Shown here piece by piece: positions 63,949 through 64,000 of a stretch of 64,000 bases of DNA (its first letter is position 1; every line of letters begins with the position of its first letter). Origin of the DNA: Gilvimarinus polysaccharolyticus (GTDB lineage: Bacteria; Pseudomonadota; Gammaproteobacteria; Pseudomonadales; Cellvibrionaceae); contig NZ_LFIJ01000001.1 of NCBI RefSeq assembly GCF_001187555.1, forward strand, positions 956,169 to 1,020,168, in the 5' to 3' direction. The notes under the pieces are model-generated. The model was not told where the DNA came from. It did no database searches and saw only the letters and a list, made by a program, of their open reading frames with translations. The position numbers and the translations under genes are program-made.

Positions 63949-64000
63949 TTAGTTACAGCTACGTACTAGCGCCCAAGCGTTGTTCCAAGCCCAGCCTGTT
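63949..64000 (-). CDS. C-terminal end of an unidentified gene (partial)
   Basis: A frame enters from the right edge on the minus strand and ends TGWAWNNAWALVRSCN with TAA at 63949-63951, followed 25 bases on by a strong terminator. Only 16 full codons are seen. The aromatic-rich, cysteine-ending tail would fit a secreted enzyme, but this cannot be judged from the window. Confidence 0.45.
   Translation of the reverse strand, partial: TGWAWNNAWALVRSCN

Overview
The window reads as chromosome of a free-living, probably marine or aquatic gammaproteobacterium. The evidence is a set of housekeeping genes typical of that class: aconitase B, methylglyoxal synthase, the ribosomal protein S1 / IHF-beta / LapA / LapB block, NfuA behind an IscR-type site, TrmA, MiaE, RmuC and DUF2489. 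The large GGDEF-EAL protein, TonB receptor and sugar-nucleotide genes would suit a Cellvibrio-like lineage, but I cannot fix the genus from sequence alone.

Positions 1-8480 are an accessory region. An XRE regulator / DUF4291 gene pair is followed by three copies (one whole, one split by an IS66 element, one reduced to its 5' end) of a Y1/HUH transposase of the REP-associated (RAYT) type. Each whole copy is bounded by a perfect 23-bp inverted repeat. Between the copies sit small, AT-rich or truncated orphan genes: a possible immunity protein with a truncated partner, a three-gene membrane/ankyrin-like set with one frameshift, and a membrane-protein remnant. The layout looks like cargo alternating with transposase copies.

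Positions 8482-14500 hold a TonB-dependent siderophore receptor and a PepSY membrane protein, a lipoprotein, and a patch of decaying small genes on the minus strand. One of these carries a homopolymer deletion plus an 8-bp tandem duplication; another is frameshifted near its end.

Positions 14550-29490 combine core genes with cell-envelope sugar metabolism: pyrF, cmk, phosphomannomutase, galU, rpsA, ihfB, lapA, lapB, UDP-glucose dehydrogenase, a bifunctional mannose-1-P guanylyltransferase/isomerase, an epimerase, a WbpL/WecA-like lipid-linked sugar transferase and a WbpM-like dehydratase. Together they would supply UDP-glucose, UDP-glucuronate and GDP-mannose and start a surface glycan on the lipid carrier; the polymerase, flippase and later transferases are not here.

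Positions 29700-46000 are mostly single housekeeping genes: tRNA-Val(GAC), htpG with a sigma-32-like promoter, mgsA, an SDR, acnB, an SMP-30-like lipoprotein, DUF1289, miaE, a sulfite/nitrite reductase with DUF934, a 38-residue membrane peptide, a MarR regulator, DUF2970, an RluA-type synthase, a potassium channel, nfuA and a DAHP synthase. Positions 46000-64000 carry an AddAB-like helicase/nuclease pair, a GGDEF-EAL sensor, murI with a TPR gene, rmuC with DUF2489, trmA with a lipoprotein and an orphan histidine kinase, tRNA-Val(TAC) and tRNA-Asp(GTC), and a very acidic micro-ORF next to a stable hairpin. Several intergenic hairpins act as likely terminators, often shared by converging genes.

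I did not find CRISPR arrays, rRNA, a replication origin or a phage.
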